In this document: in pieces, positions 46,238 to 55,467 of the stretch
How the letters are laid out: every line of letters starts with the position of its first letter
Numbering within the stretch: position 1 is the stretch's first letter
Origin: Thalassotalea sp. ND16A
Lineage (GTDB): Bacteria; Pseudomonadota; Gammaproteobacteria; Enterobacterales; Alteromonadaceae
Length of the DNA stretch: 64,000 nucleotides
NCBI RefSeq assembly: GCF_000764205.1
Contig: NZ_JQDZ01000125.1
Span: forward strand, 1 to 64,000
Reading direction: 5' to 3'
Notes under the pieces: model-generated
The model's database searches: none
Told to the model about the DNA's origin: nothing
The model's input: only the letters and a program-made list of their open reading frames with translations
Made by a program: the position numbers and the translations under genes

Positions 46238-46732
46238 ATGCCTTTAACTATGAGTAATACAATCAATTGGCGAGCTAAAACCTTTAATCAGCTTAGCACC
46301 AACGAGTTGTACGACGCTTTGAAGCTGCGAGTCGATGTTTTTGTGGTTGAGCAAACCTGTTATTACCCTGAACTTGATGATTGTGACCGGGTAGAGGGTG
46401 CTATGCATTTGCTCGGTTACAATGACGAGCAATTGGTTGCATACCTACGCCTTTTACCTAAAGGCGTATCTTACCCGGATTATGTCAGCATTGGTCGAGT
46501 GGCAACGCGAGCAGATTACCGCGGTAAAGGCATCGGCCACCCGTTAATGAGCAAAGCGCTTGAAGTTTGTGAACAACAATGGCCGGGGCAAAATATAAAA
46601 ATATCGGCGCAAGAACACTTGGAAAAATACTACAAGCAGCACGATTTTGTCAGAGTTTCTGAGATGTATTTAGAAGATGATATTCCTCATATCGCCATGC
46701 TTTTAGACAAATCGAGTATTCCAAATACTTAA
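46238..46732 (+). CDS. elaA: ElaA-like GNAT acetyltransferase
   Basis: 164 residues (160 from the second ATG at 46250). The block LYDALKLRVDVFVVEQTCYYPELDDCD is typical of ElaA, and IGRVATRADYRGKGIGHPL is the acetyl-CoA loop. The substrate is unknown. The ribosome binding site AGGA suits neither start ideally: too close to the first ATG, rather far from the second. The heptamer repeat directly upstream may affect its expression. Confidence 0.87.
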   Translation: MPLTMSNTINWRAKTFNQLSTNELYDALKLRVDVFVVEQTCYYPELDDCDRVEGAMHLLGYNDEQLVAYLRLLPKGVSYPDYVSIGRVATRADYRGKGIGHPLMSKALEVCEQQWPGQNIKISAQEHLEKYYKQHDFVRVSEMYLEDDIPHIAMLLDKSSIPNT

Positions 46733-46983
46733 TCAATACATTTTCATCTCGGCAGGCTTATTGCCGAATCGGTTGCTCATTGATAAATTTTACTGCGTAT
46801 TTCGCAAAATAAATCGCTACCTTTATGGATCTTAAGTGTGGGTAACAAGCAGCCCTAGTGGAATTATTGCATCTAATTAAAAACCTACTACATTTATTAA
46901 TGCGCCGTTAACACTATCTGTTTTTGTTGCTAATTTCGCTCATATATAATTCACACAAACAAGAGTTTAAAGAGGAAACTAAT

Positions 46984-47367
46984 ATGAAATCACCTTTTAC
47001 AAAAGCGCTATCGTTCATCATTGCCCTTGGACTCAGTCTTAGTGCTTACGCTGATACACGTATTGAACAAGTTTGGTCTTGTACGCTTAATGACGGAAAA
47101 TCTATGGATGATGTAAAGGCACTAAATCACAAATGGGTGAAATATGTGAATAAAGCCGTTAAAGGTGGTGACATACAAAGTTATGTAGCAACTGCCATCG
47201 TTGGAAAGATGGCAGTTTTTATTTTTGTAGACTCATTTCCAAACATGGGCTCTTGGACGGCTAAGGAAGCGGCAATGGATGCTGAAGAGGGAAAAAAACT
47301 CAATGAAGCCTTCGATGAAATCGCGGAGTGTCAATCAAATTCACTGTATTCTGTAGAAGAAAGTTAA
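46984..47367 (+). CDS. Secreted protein of unknown function
   Basis: 127 residues from ATG 46984, which follows AGAGGAAA; a longer frame to 46924 has no signal at its start. Residues 1-22 form a signal peptide (ending SAYA|DT). The mature part has two cysteines (WSCTLN, AECQSN) that could form a disulfide, with an alpha/beta pattern. No named family is recognised. An IR at 47395-47429 follows. Confidence 0.75.
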   Translation: MKSPFTKALSFIIALGLSLSAYADTRIEQVWSCTLNDGKSMDDVKALNHKWVKYVNKAVKGGDIQSYVATAIVGKMAVFIFVDSFPNMGSWTAKEAAMDAEEGKKLNEAFDEIAECQSNSLYSVEES

Positions 47368-47394
47368 TTAGCTGCTTTAATTAAATTAGCAATG

Positions 47395-47431
47395 GCTCCC
47401 CCCAACTGTAATTGAGTCATTCGGGGGAGTG
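47395..47431. other. Hairpin after the secreted-protein gene
   Basis: CTCCCCCC and CGGGGGAG arms around an 18-base loop. No T-run follows, so it may be a stability hairpin or a weak terminator for the gene ending at 47367. Confidence 0.4.
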
Positions 47432-47454
47432 ATAATTATCTAGTGATAAATTCG

Positions 47455-47640
47455 TCAATTATGATTTAATAAATCGACGAATCGCTTTGCGCCTACTTCT
47501 AATTTGTGCACTTTGCCCAACAGCAGCATTATTCGCATCATTCCTTTCATCACTAGTCCATCTACCGGCTCTTTTAATGACTTTACCGCAGCTCGAACTG
47601 AATCCAGATCCCAAAAGTGAGATGGCTTTGCACAATACAA
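47455..47640 (-). CDS. Possible small protein
   Basis: 61 residues from a TTG at 47640 that lies five bases after GAGG; another TTG at 47655 gives 66. The sequence (YCAKPSHFWDLDSVRAAVKSL... RIMLLLGKVHKLEVGAKRF) looks protein-like, with an aromatic start and an amphipathic helix. No family recognised. It is the only candidate in a 485-bp stretch otherwise empty until 47853. Confidence 0.4.
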   Translation of the reverse strand: MYCAKPSHFWDLDSVRAAVKSLKEPVDGLVMKGMMRIMLLLGKVHKLEVGAKRFVDLLNHN

Positions 47641-47728
47641 TCTATCCTCACACAAAAAAGTAATTTTATAACGAAATTTATTTACTAAGACGATCAGAAT
47701 CTAATAAAAACTTGTGTAGAGCGGCATA

Positions 47729-47748
47729 ATGTTGTAATAATACAACAT
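47729..47748. promoter_or_regulatory. Operator-like inverted repeat
   Basis: ATGTTGTA, ATAA, TACAACAT: perfect eight-base arms, four-base spacer. It lies 105 bp before the 46-codon gene and 74-89 bp before the minus-strand small gene, so it could control either. The bound regulator is not known. Confidence 0.5.
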
Positions 47749-47852
47749 GAGTATTCAGCAAAATCGTTAAGGCCGTGTAACTAACTTTTGCTATTTGAAT
47801 CACTATTACTGTATTGATGAGCTAATTCATCAGTTAACAAGAGGAAAATAAG

Positions 47853-47993
47853 ATGGAAGATCAAAATATAGCTGCAAACGAAGATAAGAGTGTAGAGTCA
47901 ACAGAGTTTAATTATGACAACAGTGGTTGGCCTCGTGATTTTGATATTCGTATTGAAGTGGCTGAGCAGCGTGAAGTATTGGAATGTCTCTAG
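47853..47993 (+). CDS. Small acidic protein
   Basis: 46 residues from ATG, with a good GAGGAAA ribosome binding site. Highly acidic: MEDQNIAANEDKSVEST, then GWPRDFDIRIEVAEQREVLE and a C-terminal CL. The frame is too short for usual gene finders. No family assigned; the C-terminal half could form a helix. Confidence 0.5.
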   Translation: MEDQNIAANEDKSVESTEFNYDNSGWPRDFDIRIEVAEQREVLECL

Positions 47994-48029
47994 TCACAGA
48001 TTGGCTGAAATATAAGTTAGTTGGAGCAA

Positions 48030-48083
48030 ATGAACATTAACCTCAGTGTATGCCAGTGGCACCGAATCGTGGTTGATGTTCAT
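48030..48083. repeat. Long imperfect inverted repeat
   Basis: ATGAACATTAACC (48030-48042) pairs with GGTTGATGTTCAT (48071-48083), 12 of 13 bases; the 28-bp middle contains GCCA/TGGC. It follows the small acidic protein gene and may be a hairpin element or terminator. The rest of 47994-48226 has no other signal. Confidence 0.5.
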
Positions 48084-48226
48084 ATTTACTAGGGTTGAGT
48101 TTAAATTTTTTATTTTACATATAAATAAAAATTAACTCCCTGTAGCTCTCCCATATTGGTTTTATTGTCATAGAGTTGATGAATAATCAAGGCGCTATAA
48201 TATTCATCCCAAGCCGCTTGAAATTC

Positions 48227-48877
48227 CTAATAAATAATATGTTTGGATTGTTTTTTGCCAAAATCTAGACGTACCGACAAGTTTTCCTGAGATACCGTTT
48301 TGCCGTTCACAACTTTTGCTTTGTATTTCCAATTGTTTAGTGCATCTATTGCCGCCTGGTTAAATATCACTTCGGGTTCAGCATCAATAATGACAATATC
48401 TTCTACTCTTCCCCAGCGATTGACACTAAAATTCAGTTTTACCCAGCCCCTGACTTTTTGTTGAGCTGCAGCTACCGGATAACGAGGTAAAGATCGGTAA
48501 ATAGGGATAGCATCATTGTCTTTAATAACGCCAACGGCAAATTCTTGGTTGGCAAAGTTATTGTCTATGCTTATCTTTGGCATCGACATATCAACCGGTA
48601 ACTTGGCTTGTGCTTTGGCAACGGTTCTATCATTAAACTGACCAACCGGTTTTTCCACATGCTCTGGCGGTGGATCCAATATACGGTTTTTACGGGCAAG
48701 GGCACTGTCTTCGGGTTCATTGATAATGGTGATGATAGTGAAGTCCTCAACTTCTTCAAGGTAGACCTCTTCGGTTGCAACTAAGGAAGCCATAATTGCA
48801 AATAGAGCAAATGATATTAATGCGCCAAGCAGAATAGGAATAAAAAATTTCAAGCCGCCTCCAATATCTAGCACCAA
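48227..48877 (-). CDS. TonB family energy transducer
   Basis: 216 residues. N-terminal membrane anchor (about 9-32), a middle with ILDPPPEHVEKP, and the C-terminal TonB fold: LPRYPVAAAQQKVRGWVKLNFSVNRWG and AAIDALNNWKYKAKVVNGK. This is the short TonB2 type. No ExbB/ExbD genes are next to it, so it probably uses a remote motor complex. ATG start. Confidence 0.88.
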   Translation of the reverse strand: MVLDIGGGLKFFIPILLGALISFALFAIMASLVATEEVYLEEVEDFTIITIINEPEDSALARKNRILDPPPEHVEKPVGQFNDRTVAKAQAKLPVDMSMPKISIDNNFANQEFAVGVIKDNDAIPIYRSLPRYPVAAAQQKVRGWVKLNFSVNRWGRVEDIVIIDAEPEVIFNQAAIDALNNWKYKAKVVNGKTVSQENLSVRLDFGKKQSKHIIY

Positions 48878-49013
48878 TAAACTTAATTATTTGAGTTAAG
48901 TATAGCTATTGATTTTAAAGGTAAAAGCTTATTATTAAAATCAATTAATGCTTTGCGGATATTATTGTTTGTACTACTATCTTTACAGCAACTTACCTAA
49001 GGATAAAAACAAC

Positions 49014-49412
49014 ATGGGTACTACATTATTATTGACTGGATTTTATGCCGGTATTTTAACATTTTTATATATTGCTTTATCGTTTAAAGTGATTAACTTA
49101 CGAAGAAAACACAGCGTTGGTATTGGTGATGGGGAGAACTCTGAACTTGCCAAAGCCATTCGAGTGCACAGTAATTTTGCTGAGTATATTCCACTTACCT
49201 TAGTGTTGTTCGCTATTTATGAAATCAACCATGGGTCAATGCAAATATTGCATGGTTTAGGCGGGTTTTTAGTGATCTGTCGATTTCTACATGCTTTTGG
49301 TCTTGCCAGAAGTAAAGGGACCACCTGGCAACGTTTTATAGGTGCAGCAGGCACTTTCGGTGTAATGTTAGTGTTAGCCGTTATCAACATTGCATGGTTG
49401 GCGGGGTTTTAA
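49014..49412 (+). CDS. MAPEG family membrane protein
   Basis: 132 residues from ATG 49014 (MGTTLLLTGF), preceded by AAGGATAA; the longer frame to 48948 gives an unlikely Tyr-rich start. Four membrane helices. GENSELAKAIRVHSNFAEYIPLTL is the MAPEG glutathione-binding signature, and RFLHAFGLARSKG follows. YecN-like group; the activity is unknown. Confidence 0.9.
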   Translation: MGTTLLLTGFYAGILTFLYIALSFKVINLRRKHSVGIGDGENSELAKAIRVHSNFAEYIPLTLVLFAIYEINHGSMQILHGLGGFLVICRFLHAFGLARSKGTTWQRFIGAAGTFGVMLVLAVINIAWLAGF

Positions 49413-49483
49413 CCTCGCAGGGTTGGCGCAGGCAAATTAATCTGGCTTACGCCATCATGCGAGAATAAATTCCCGCCAACGAA

Positions 49484-49576
49484 AACCATCCCTGGAAATT
49501 CTAAGTTAATTCGTCCCTGAATTAACAGAATTGGAACCATCCCTGGAAATTCTAAGTTAATTCGTCCCTAAATTAA
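49484..49576. repeat. Two tandem copies of a 51-bp unit
   Basis: AACCATCCCTGGAAATTCTA at 49484 and again at 49535; 35 bases are identical, followed by a one-base difference (G to A) and then AATTAA. The second unit is cut short where the terminator begins. Confidence 0.85.
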
Positions 49577-49612
49577 AAAAGCCCTGACATATTCTAATGT
49601 CAGGGCTTTTTT
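49574..49612. terminator. Bidirectional terminator between MAPEG and adk genes
   Basis: AAAAAAGCCCTGACAT, loop ATTCTA, ATGTCAGGGCTTTTTT: 16 perfect pairs with A- and T-runs at the ends, fit to stop transcripts from both sides. Confidence 0.92.
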
Positions 49613-49651
49613 GGTTGGCGGGGTTTCAACCTCGCGCAGTAAATAAAGTGC

Positions 49652-50377
<726 letters not shown>

Positions 50378-50481
50378 TCACAGCAATTTTTTGGTTAATC
50401 TGCATATTACTATAATTGTGCCGCTTTGCGACTAGACCATAGTCGCAATTACTTATCAAATACGGACAAATCATTATCAAA

Positions 50482-50515
50482 AAAGAGAAAATACAAAGCA
50501 ATGTATTTTCTCTTT
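50482..50515 (-). terminator. Terminator of htpG
   Basis: AAAGAGAAAATACA (50482-50495), loop AAGCAA, TGTATTTTCTCTTT (50502-50515): 14 perfect pairs. On the minus strand it ends in a T-run, about 50 bp after the htpG stop. Confidence 0.9.
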
Positions 50516-50565
50516 AGTTGTGGTTAAGACTATGTCGTTAACCTTTATTTATGAGTTGAAAAAGC

Positions 50566-52506
50566 TTACTTAGTTAGGCTAAGCATTAACTTGTTCAAAC
50601 GGCTGACAAAAGATGCAGGATCTTTTAAACTGCCACGTTCGGCCAACAGGGCTTGCTCATATAACACTTCCGCCCATTCATTAAACCTGGCTTCATCTTG
50701 CTCATCTGATACATGATTAATTAACGCATGTTCCGCGTTTATTTCAAACACAGGCTTAGTTTCTGGCACTTCTTGACCCACCGATTGCATCAGTTTGATC
50801 ATTTGGCTGCTCATGTCGTCTTCATCGGCAACAATACATACCGGCGAATCGGTTAAACGATGCGAAATACGAACGTCTTTCACTTTATCGCCTAAGCTTG
50901 TTTTTAAGCGTGCAACCACACCATCAAATTCTTTTGCCAGTTTTTCTTGCGCTTCTTTAGTTTCAGCATCGTCCATGTCGCCTAAATCAAGACCACCACG
51001 AGTAACCGATTGTAACTGCTTATCTGCAAAGTCAGTTAAGTGGCTTACTAACCACTCGTCAATACGATCGCTTAGTAATAAAACTTCGATACCTTTTTTG
51101 CGGAATACTTCTAGATGAGGGCTGTTTTTCGCCGCTTCGAAGCTATCGGCCACTACGTAGTAAATTTTATCCTGACCGTCTTTCATCCGGTCAATGTAAT
51201 CGGTTAACGATACATTTTGCGTAGCAGTGTCGTTTTCGGTTGAAGCAAAGCGTAATAGCTTAGCAACGGCTTCTTTATTGGCTGCATCTTCCGATGGACC
51301 TTCTTTTAGCACCTGGCCAAACTCATCCCAGAATGACTGGTATTTTTCAGCATCTTTCTTCGCCAGCTTATCAAGCATGGTTAATACCCGTTTGGTACAA
51401 CCTTTGCGCATTGCCTGAGTAACTTTGTTGTCTTGTAAAATTTCACGAGACACGTTTAACGGTAAATCGTTCGAATCAAGCAAACCTTTGACAAAACGAA
51501 GGTAAGTAGGCATGAACTGTTCGGCATCGTCCATGATAAATACACGTTGTACGTATAATTTCAAACCGTGCTGACGTTCGCGGTTATACATATCAAATGG
51601 CGCTTTGGCAGGTACATACAAAAGTGAAGTATATTCTGTAGTCCCTTCTACCTTGTTATGTGCCCATAATAATGGCTCGCCAAAATCATGCGAAACGTGT
51701 TTGTAAAATTCTTTGTATTCGTCATCAGAAACATCCGACTTTTCACGAGTCCATAGTGCTTCGGCTTTATTTACACTTTCCCATTGCGCAGCAACGGCAG
51801 CAACGGCAGGGATTTCTTCACCATCAGGGCCTTCACTTGCCGGGATTTCGGCAACTTCTGCGCCCATCATTTCAACGGGAATAGAGATATGGTCTGAGTA
51901 TTTAGTAACGATTGACTTTAATCGAAAATCGTCTAAAAATTCATTTTCATCTTCTTTTAAGAAAAGAATAATGTCAGTACCACGGGTTGATTTGTCAATG
52001 TTTTCTACAGAAAAGTCTCCTTCTCCAGCCGATGTCCATTCTACGCCATCGCTTGCTTGTGAGCCGGCAGCGCGAGTGCGAACCACGACTTTATCGGCAA
52101 CGATAAATGCCGAATAAAAACCGACACCAAATTGACCAATTAGCTGGGAATCAGACGCCTGGTCACCAGATAATTTCGAGAAGAAATCAGCGGTACCTGA
52201 TTTGGCTATGGTCCCTAAGTGAGTGATAACATCATCACGAGTCATGCCAATACCATTGTCAGAAATAGTAATGGTATTCGCCTCTTTGTCCGCTTTTACG
52301 CGAACGCGAAGATTTGCATCGCCATCGTATAAGTCGCCATTTGATAATGCTTTAAAGCGCAATTTATCGGCGGCATCGGCAGAGTTAGATACTAATTCAC
52401 GCAGGAAAATTTCTTTATTGGAATATAAAGAGTGGATCATTAATTGTAATAATTGTTTAACTTCAGTTTGAAAACCGTGAACTTCTTTATGGCCTGTATC
52501 AGACAT
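50566..52506 (-). CDS. htpG: Chaperone protein HtpG (Hsp90)
   Basis: Bacterial Hsp90. 646 residues (E. coli 624). ATPase domain with [24 protein letters not shown] and [11 protein letters not shown]; middle domain with [12 protein letters not shown]-terminal dimerisation domain. The extra length is mainly in the charged linker near 220-250, an Ala/Glu/Pro-rich segment ([20 protein letters not shown]). A sigma32-like promoter lies upstream. Confidence 0.97.
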   Translation of the reverse strand: MSDTGHKEVHGFQTEVKQLLQLMIHSLYSNKEIFLRELVSNSADAADKLRFKALSNGDLYDGDANLRVRVKADKEANTITISDNGIGMTRDDVITHLGTIAKSGTADFFSKLSGDQASDSQLIGQFGVGFYSAFIVADKVVVRTRAAGSQASDGVEWTSAGEGDFSVENIDKSTRGTDIILFLKEDENEFLDDFRLKSIVTKYSDHISIPVEMMGAEVAEIPASEGPDGEEIPAVAAVAAQWESVNKAEALWTREKSDVSDDEYKEFYKHVSHDFGEPLLWAHNKVEGTTEYTSLLYVPAKAPFDMYNRERQHGLKLYVQRVFIMDDAEQFMPTYLRFVKGLLDSNDLPLNVSREILQDNKVTQAMRKGCTKRVLTMLDKLAKKDAEKYQSFWDEFGQVLKEGPSEDAANKEAVAKLLRFASTENDTATQNVSLTDYIDRMKDGQDKIYYVVADSFEAAKNSPHLEVFRKKGIEVLLLSDRIDEWLVSHLTDFADKQLQSVTRGGLDLGDMDDAETKEAQEKLAKEFDGVVARLKTSLGDKVKDVRISHRLTDSPVCIVADEDDMSSQMIKLMQSVGQEVPETKPVFEINAEHALINHVSDEQDEARFNEWAEVLYEQALLAERGSLKDPASFVSRLNKLMLSLTK

Positions 52507-52582
52507 AAAACGACATCTCCTAGATAACTAAAAATATACCTTTGATTGCGCCCATCGCGCATTGGTATTTACTATGAATAAG

Positions 52583-52610
52583 ATGTGGGGATAGGATAAA
52601 AATTTTAAAG
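52583..52610 (-). promoter_or_regulatory. Sigma32-like heat shock promoter of htpG
   Basis: On the minus strand: CTTTAAA (52604-52610), a 13-bp spacer, CCCCACAT (52583-52590). The consensus is CTTGAAA, 13-15 bp, CCCCATNT. The start codon lies about 75 bp downstream. Confidence 0.7.
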
Positions 52611-52723
52611 GGGGGTTTGAAAATTAAATTTCGTGCCCTTTGAATTGGTAAGTTGAATTCGTTGCAAGCAAAGAGCTCAACTGCCCATAGCTATCGACAA
52701 GTTAATTACAAATGAGCCGGTAA

Positions 52724-52923
52724 TTAATTAACTTGGTATTCATAAGCAAATCGAACGGCGATGCGGTTACCACGGTAAGCCCATAATTCTTTGATTAGCC
52801 GATAATCTTGCTCTTTTTGCCATTTGCGAGTGAGCAACTCAATGATTTGCTCTCTGCCATTCGAATTTTTTCTCTCGCACTTTGCTCGGTAAACGGAGGC
52901 AAAGGTTTTCTAACATTATTCAT
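52724..52923 (-). pseudogene. Remnant of a DUF1348 (NTF2-like) gene
   Basis: From ATG 52923 the frame reads [20 protein letters not shown] then RMAES, the N-terminus of DUF1348 proteins. A frame switch within about ten codons then gives [40 protein letters not shown] and YQVN before a TAA at 52724-52726. Compared with the family, roughly 35 codons between the two parts and about 40 at the C-terminus are missing. It follows the flavoprotein gene in the same direction and was probably its operon partner. Confidence 0.75.
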
Positions 52924-52944
52924 AATCATGGTCTGGTATTAAAA

Positions 52945-54615
52945 TTATATATCTAAGGTCAAATGTGAGCTCGTTGCTCGTGATACACACGGACACATTA
53001 ACCCTTGCTGCTCTTGCTCGGCGACGCTTAACGCATTATCTAAATGCTTAGGGGTTCCTTCCAGTATTTTTACCGCACAAGTTTTACATTCGCCAGCTTT
53101 ACAACTGTATGGCGCAGCAATGTTTGCGTCTAACATCGCATCCAAAATGCTTTGCTGTGCACTTACTTCCAGGGTAATAGCCGATTTATTTAATGTTACC
53201 GTAATTGCTGCAGCAGTATCGTCGATGGCGGCAGTAAAACGTTCATAACAAATACGTTGTGGTACAATATTTTGTATTTTTGCCTCCTCTAAAAACGCAT
53301 CAATTAACCGGCTTGGGCCGCAAATATAAAAAATGCTGTTGGCTGGAGCGCTAGTTAAAACATTACTGATATTTAAACGCTGACCTTCAGCTGAACGATA
53401 AATGTTAAAGCTATCAGCAAACTCTCTTTGCAATTTTTCTTGGAACGCCATACTTAAGTTATTTTTACCCGCATAGTGCAATGCGAATTCAAAGTTTTGT
53501 GCCCGTAAAGATTGTGCCATTGCTTTTATTGGCGTGATACCAATGCCACCGGCAACCAACACCGCAGGCGCCCCTTGCTGATGCAATGCTGATCGTAAAC
53601 TAAAGTGGTTTTCTGGCTGTTGACAAGCGAGCACTAATCCCAGTTGAAAGTGTTGATGTATGGTATGCGAACCGCCCCTACCATCCGGCTCATTCAGCAC
53701 TGCAATTTCATAAATGTCTCTTCGCTGCGGGTTTGAGCAAATAGAATAATGCCGCAATGCTTGCTCGCCAGTTGGCAATTGCACCGGTATTTGCAGGTGA
53801 GATCCGGCGACAACTTGCGGTAATTCATCACCATCAACGTCACGTAACTCATACGCTCGTATGTCTGGCGTTAATTGTCTGATCCCAGATATCACTAACT
53901 TAAGTGGGCCATCACCTAGCTTTTTAGGGTAAGAGCCCGTTGGGTAAGGATCTGTTGGCTCAACATTAATCGATGCAGAATTGCTTGCTGTGGAAGTGTT
54001 GCCGGGGTTGCTTTCAATGGTCGCCAGCTGTTGCTTTAATTGTTGATTTTCTTGCTCTAGCGGCTTGAGTAATGTTTGTATTTCATCATTGTTATATCTG
54101 GGCGTAATGTATTTAGGGCAATTCCAGTCAAATGCTTCAACATGAATTAAAAACCCGCGCTCAACCGGTGCTCGATAATCCGCAACTTCTAGCTTAGCCA
54201 ATGTTTCAGCATCATCCAGCGTTACTATGCTAACGCGGCCTAACAACTTCATTCGTGTGCGGTTTGGGTAATCCATAAAGATAATTGATACCCGATCATT
54301 GTTGCTAAAATTGCCGGTACTAATGTATTGACGGTTGCCAGTGTAATCGGCAAAACCTATGGTTTTGGCACCTAACACCCGCATAAAGCCGGCAGGTCCG
54401 CCACGATGTTGCACGTAAGGCCAGCGGGTTTCACTGACACTGGCCATATAAAAACTATCACGCAGAGCAATAAAGTTGGCTTCATAATCACTGAGTAAAT
54501 GATTTACATCTTCGCCTTGTTCCATACTGGCATAGCCTGTGCGGCTATGTTGTTCAGTTTGAACTTGTTTCACTTGTTCGGTAAATGCAATTTTTGCGTA
54601 TTTATGGGCCATCAT
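52945..54615 (-). CDS. PNPOx - flavin reductase - 2Fe-2S ferredoxin fusion protein
   Basis: 556 residues, three parts. Residues about 35-195: pyridoxamine phosphate oxidase-like split barrel (FMRVLGAKTIGFADYTGNRQY). About 195-235: Gln/Ser/Asn-rich linker. About 235-460: ferredoxin reductase-like, with the flavin motif LRHYSICS and NAD motif LVAGGIGITPIKAM. C-terminus: plant-type ferredoxin with CKAGECKTC and CPC (near 512-545). This resembles phthalate dioxygenase reductases with an added N-terminal domain. Electron acceptor unknown. Probably one LysR-controlled operon with the AhpD-like gene upstream. Confidence 0.87.
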   Translation of the reverse strand: MMAHKYAKIAFTEQVKQVQTEQHSRTGYASMEQGEDVNHLLSDYEANFIALRDSFYMASVSETRWPYVQHRGGPAGFMRVLGAKTIGFADYTGNRQYISTGNFSNNDRVSIIFMDYPNRTRMKLLGRVSIVTLDDAETLAKLEVADYRAPVERGFLIHVEAFDWNCPKYITPRYNNDEIQTLLKPLEQENQQLKQQLATIESNPGNTSTASNSASINVEPTDPYPTGSYPKKLGDGPLKLVISGIRQLTPDIRAYELRDVDGDELPQVVAGSHLQIPVQLPTGEQALRHYSICSNPQRRDIYEIAVLNEPDGRGGSHTIHQHFQLGLVLACQQPENHFSLRSALHQQGAPAVLVAGGIGITPIKAMAQSLRAQNFEFALHYAGKNNLSMAFQEKLQREFADSFNIYRSAEGQRLNISNVLTSAPANSIFYICGPSRLIDAFLEEAKIQNIVPQRICYERFTAAIDDTAAAITVTLNKSAITLEVSAQQSILDAMLDANIAAPYSCKAGECKTCAVKILEGTPKHLDNALSVAEQEQQGLMCPCVSRATSSHLTLDI

Positions 54616-54716
54616 TTCAACCTTAGCGGATGCTTTATTTTGCGCGTCGTAATCAATATTTTTTTATTGGATAACGGCCGAGGCCAATTCACGCCTCGGT
54701 CATATATTGCCTTTGC

Positions 54717-55262
54717 TTAAGATGCTTTTTGCAGCTGCACTTTCGGAAAGTCAATTTCCACACGACTCGCCTTACCTAAAATATTAGTCAAAATATTCAT
54801 TCCTACATGGGTAATGATCTCAACAATGTCAGATTCATTAAAGCCGGCATTGCGCACATCTAATAGTTCAGCGCTTGTGACTTCGCCTTTATGTTCTGCC
54901 AAAGCCAAAGCAAACTTAACCGCCGCCGCCGCTTTTGCGTCTTGACTTGTACCGGCACGGTTGGCATCCATTTCTGCGCCAGACAAGCCAGCTTTACTAC
55001 CAATAGCAGTATGAGCCGATACACAGTATTGGCAAGCGTTTTGTTCAGCCAAAGCTAAAGCGATGCGCTCTTTGGTTAACGGCTCAAGACTGCCCTCACC
55101 AGCAATACTGTGTAAGCCTAAAAACGCTTTTAACGCGGCCGGTGAATTGGCAAATACTTTCAAAAAATTAGGGACCATGCCCAATTGCGAGGTGATTGCC
55201 GAAAACAGTTGTTGTTGTTCAGTGTTAGCTTGTTCATTAGTTACCAGGTTAATTCTACTCAT
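54717..55262 (-). CDS. Carboxymuconolactone decarboxylase / AhpD-like protein
   Basis: 181 residues. The AhpD core is intact: ALAEQNACQYCVSAHTAIG (near 70-88) has the CxxC pair and His of peroxidase-type members, so a disulfide-based antioxidant role is likely, though unproven. First gene of the leftward operon with the fusion flavoprotein (101 bp downstream), and divergent from the LysR gene. ATG start. Confidence 0.88.
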   Translation of the reverse strand: MSRINLVTNEQANTEQQQLFSAITSQLGMVPNFLKVFANSPAALKAFLGLHSIAGEGSLEPLTKERIALALAEQNACQYCVSAHTAIGSKAGLSGAEMDANRAGTSQDAKAAAAVKFALALAEHKGEVTSAELLDVRNAGFNESDIVEIITHVGMNILTNILGKASRVEIDFPKVQLQKAS

Positions 55263-55404
55263 AATCTTTACCTTTTGCTGTGGTTGTCGTTTGTTTGGTT
55301 GTCGAACTTGACTCGCATACTCATAACCGCTCGGTGCTGATTATTGCCACTAGAATTCGCAGCGGCTTTCAGTCAATACCTCGCCAGTGATGTTACTTTG
55401 CCAA

Positions 55405-55462
55405 ATTCCACTTGATAAAAGAATACTCATGATTAACAATTAATTATTGCTTAAAGTGGAAT
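55405..55462. promoter_or_regulatory. Inverted half-sites in the LysR/AhpD-like intergenic region
   Basis: ATTCCACTT (55405-55413) and AAGTGGAAT (55454-55462) are exact complements 40 bp apart, in the 205-bp gap between divergent genes. They fit paired sites for the LysR regulator, the right one ending six bases before its ATG, which would allow autorepression. Confidence 0.45.
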
Positions 55463-55467
55463 AATGT

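Larger units (their letters stand above)
49396..49636. repeat. Duplicated imperfect palindrome flanking tandem repeats
   Basis: GGTTGGCGGGGTTTTAACCTCGC at the end of the MAPEG gene (49397-49419) recurs, with one change, at 49613-49635. Each copy is an imperfect palindrome (GCGGGGTT/AACCTCGC). Between them are two 51-bp spaced direct repeats and a terminator. Confidence 0.7.

Noticed and set aside
49484-49576. Possible CRISPR-like repeat
   Set aside because: Only two tandem copies, without separate spacers and without cas genes.
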